Shown piece by piece: positions 7,015 through 7,758 of a DNA stretch of 7,758 bases. The first letter of the stretch is position 1. Each line of letters opens with the position of its first letter. The notes under the pieces were generated by a model, which had not been told where the DNA came from, did no database searches, and saw only the letters and a list, made by a program, of their open reading frames with translations. The stretch lies in the NCBI GenBank assembly GCA_937871155.1, contig CALMXV010000410.1, positions 1 through 7,758 of the forward strand, written 5' to 3'. The DNA is from an uncultured Taibaiella sp. (lineage in GTDB: Bacteria; Bacteroidota; Bacteroidia; Chitinophagales; Chitinophagaceae). The position numbers were made by a program, and so were the translations under genes.

Positions 7015-7758
7015 ATGAAGCAACTTGGTTTTCATGTTACACTTGCCTTAAGAGCATTACAAAGCAATCGACTTCGTTTTGCACTCACGGTATCTATTAT
7101 TGCACTAGGGCTATGGGCGCTTATAGGCATCCTTACCTGTATCGAAGTGCTGAAACTGAGTGTTAACTCCAACTTTAGTCGTTTAGGCGCTAACACGTTT
7201 CAAATAACTAATGAAGTCATAAAACGTAACCGAAGGGGTAGGGAACCACAACAAAATAAAGTAATCAAATACGATGAAGCTCGTCAGTTTAAAGAACAGT
7301 ACAGCTTTCCGGCAACAATAGGGTTATCTATGAGAGGAAGTAGTACAGCTGAAGTGCGCTGGGGAGCAGAGAAAACCAATCCTAATATTACAACTATGGG
7401 GGTAGATGAAAATTATCTTTCTATCACCAATACAGAACTAGATGCTGGAAGAAACTTTACCCCTTCTGAGCTGCAATCCGGAGCTACCATCTGTATTATT
7501 GGAAACGGAATCGCCAAAAAGCTTTTTAAAAATAAGCCGCAGCAAGCAATTGATAAAGTCATTTCTATTGGTGAAATGAAATATCGAATAATAGGAGTTT
7601 CTGGAAGTAAAGGAGGTTCGATGTTGCTGAATGCCGATAACCTTATCTTACTCCCTCTTCAAAATGCACGTGTCGTATATGGAAGTAAAAAATCAATTGT
7701 GTTAAGTGTTCAACTTACAAATGTTTTACAAAAAACATTCGCTGCTGATGAAGCAGAA
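7015..7758 (+). CDS. FtsX/MacB-like ABC transporter permease (partial, C-terminus off the right edge)
   Basis: Inner-membrane permease subunit of an ABC transporter of the MacB/LolC/FtsX type; such proteins transmit ATP-driven motion to a periplasmic domain for lipoprotein release, antimicrobial efflux or cell-wall control. The 248 visible codons begin with a short cytoplasmic segment typical of the family (ALRALQSNRLRFALT, 11-25). A transmembrane helix follows at about 22-44, then a periplasmic MacB-like core with GRNFTPSE (145-152), CIIGNGIAKKLF (160-171) and YRIIGVSGSKGGS (190-202). Family members of this kind have about 400 residues, so the remaining three membrane helices should lie beyond the window. 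The start is firm: an in-frame TAG sits at 7009-7011, and the next in-frame ATG is more than 100 codons on. No ATP-binding subunit is visible, so the substrate cannot be assigned. Confidence 0.9.
   Translation, partial: MKQLGFHVTLALRALQSNRLRFALTVSIIALGLWALIGILTCIEVLKLSVNSNFSRLGANTFQITNEVIKRNRRGREPQQNKVIKYDEARQFKEQYSFPATIGLSMRGSSTAEVRWGAEKTNPNITTMGVDENYLSITNTELDAGRNFTPSELQSGATICIIGNGIAKKLFKNKPQQAIDKVISIGEMKYRIIGVSGSKGGSMLLNADNLILLPLQNARVVYGSKKSIVLSVQLTNVLQKTFAADEAE

Noticed and set aside
1..7758. A novel multi-gene defence, mobile or biosynthetic system
   Set aside because: The four large genes belong to well-known families with unrelated roles. There are no repeats, integrase, transposase, CRISPR array or clustered unknown genes; only the 59-residue ORF is unexplained.

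Overview
The window looks like chromosomal housekeeping DNA from a member of the Bacteroidota. The evidence is the visibly A+T-rich composition, genes without Shine-Dalgarno sequences, promoters of the Bacteroidota type (TTTG, about 19 bases, TAnnTTTG), and protein types usual in that phylum. These include a lipoprotein-like M1 aminopeptidase of the leukotriene-A4-hydrolase type, a long single-chain glycine decarboxylase and an FtsX/MacB-type permease. I cannot place it below phylum from sequence reading alone.

Layout from left to right. Positions 1-1557 (minus strand) hold the N-terminal 519 codons of a secreted, probably lipid-anchored zinc aminopeptidase; its C-terminus lies beyond the left edge. 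Positions 1558-1834 are non-coding and hold a short inverted repeat and candidate promoters for both directions. Positions 1835-2014 (plus strand) hold a 59-residue small ORF of unknown function. It has a candidate promoter upstream, two consecutive stop codons and a well-formed plus-strand terminator (2081-2109). Positions 2117-3748 (minus strand) encode a complete adenine deaminase. Positions 3749-3984 are a divergent promoter region, with an excellent Bacteroidota promoter for the next gene. Positions 3985-6867 (plus strand) encode a complete glycine decarboxylase (P protein, GcvP), closed by a terminator at 6895-6924. Positions 7015-7758 (plus strand) hold the first 248 codons of an FtsX-like ABC permease that runs off the right edge. 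A -7 element sits so close to its start codon that the message may be leaderless.

The genes do not form one pathway. Adenine deaminase (purine salvage) and GcvP (glycine to one-carbon units) share a divergent promoter region, and one-carbon units feed purine synthesis, but any joint control is only inference. Each gene seems to be its own transcription unit. I see no CRISPR array, tRNA, rRNA, insertion sequence or phage gene, and no multi-gene system that looks new. The least explained item is the small ORF unit at about 1764-2109.
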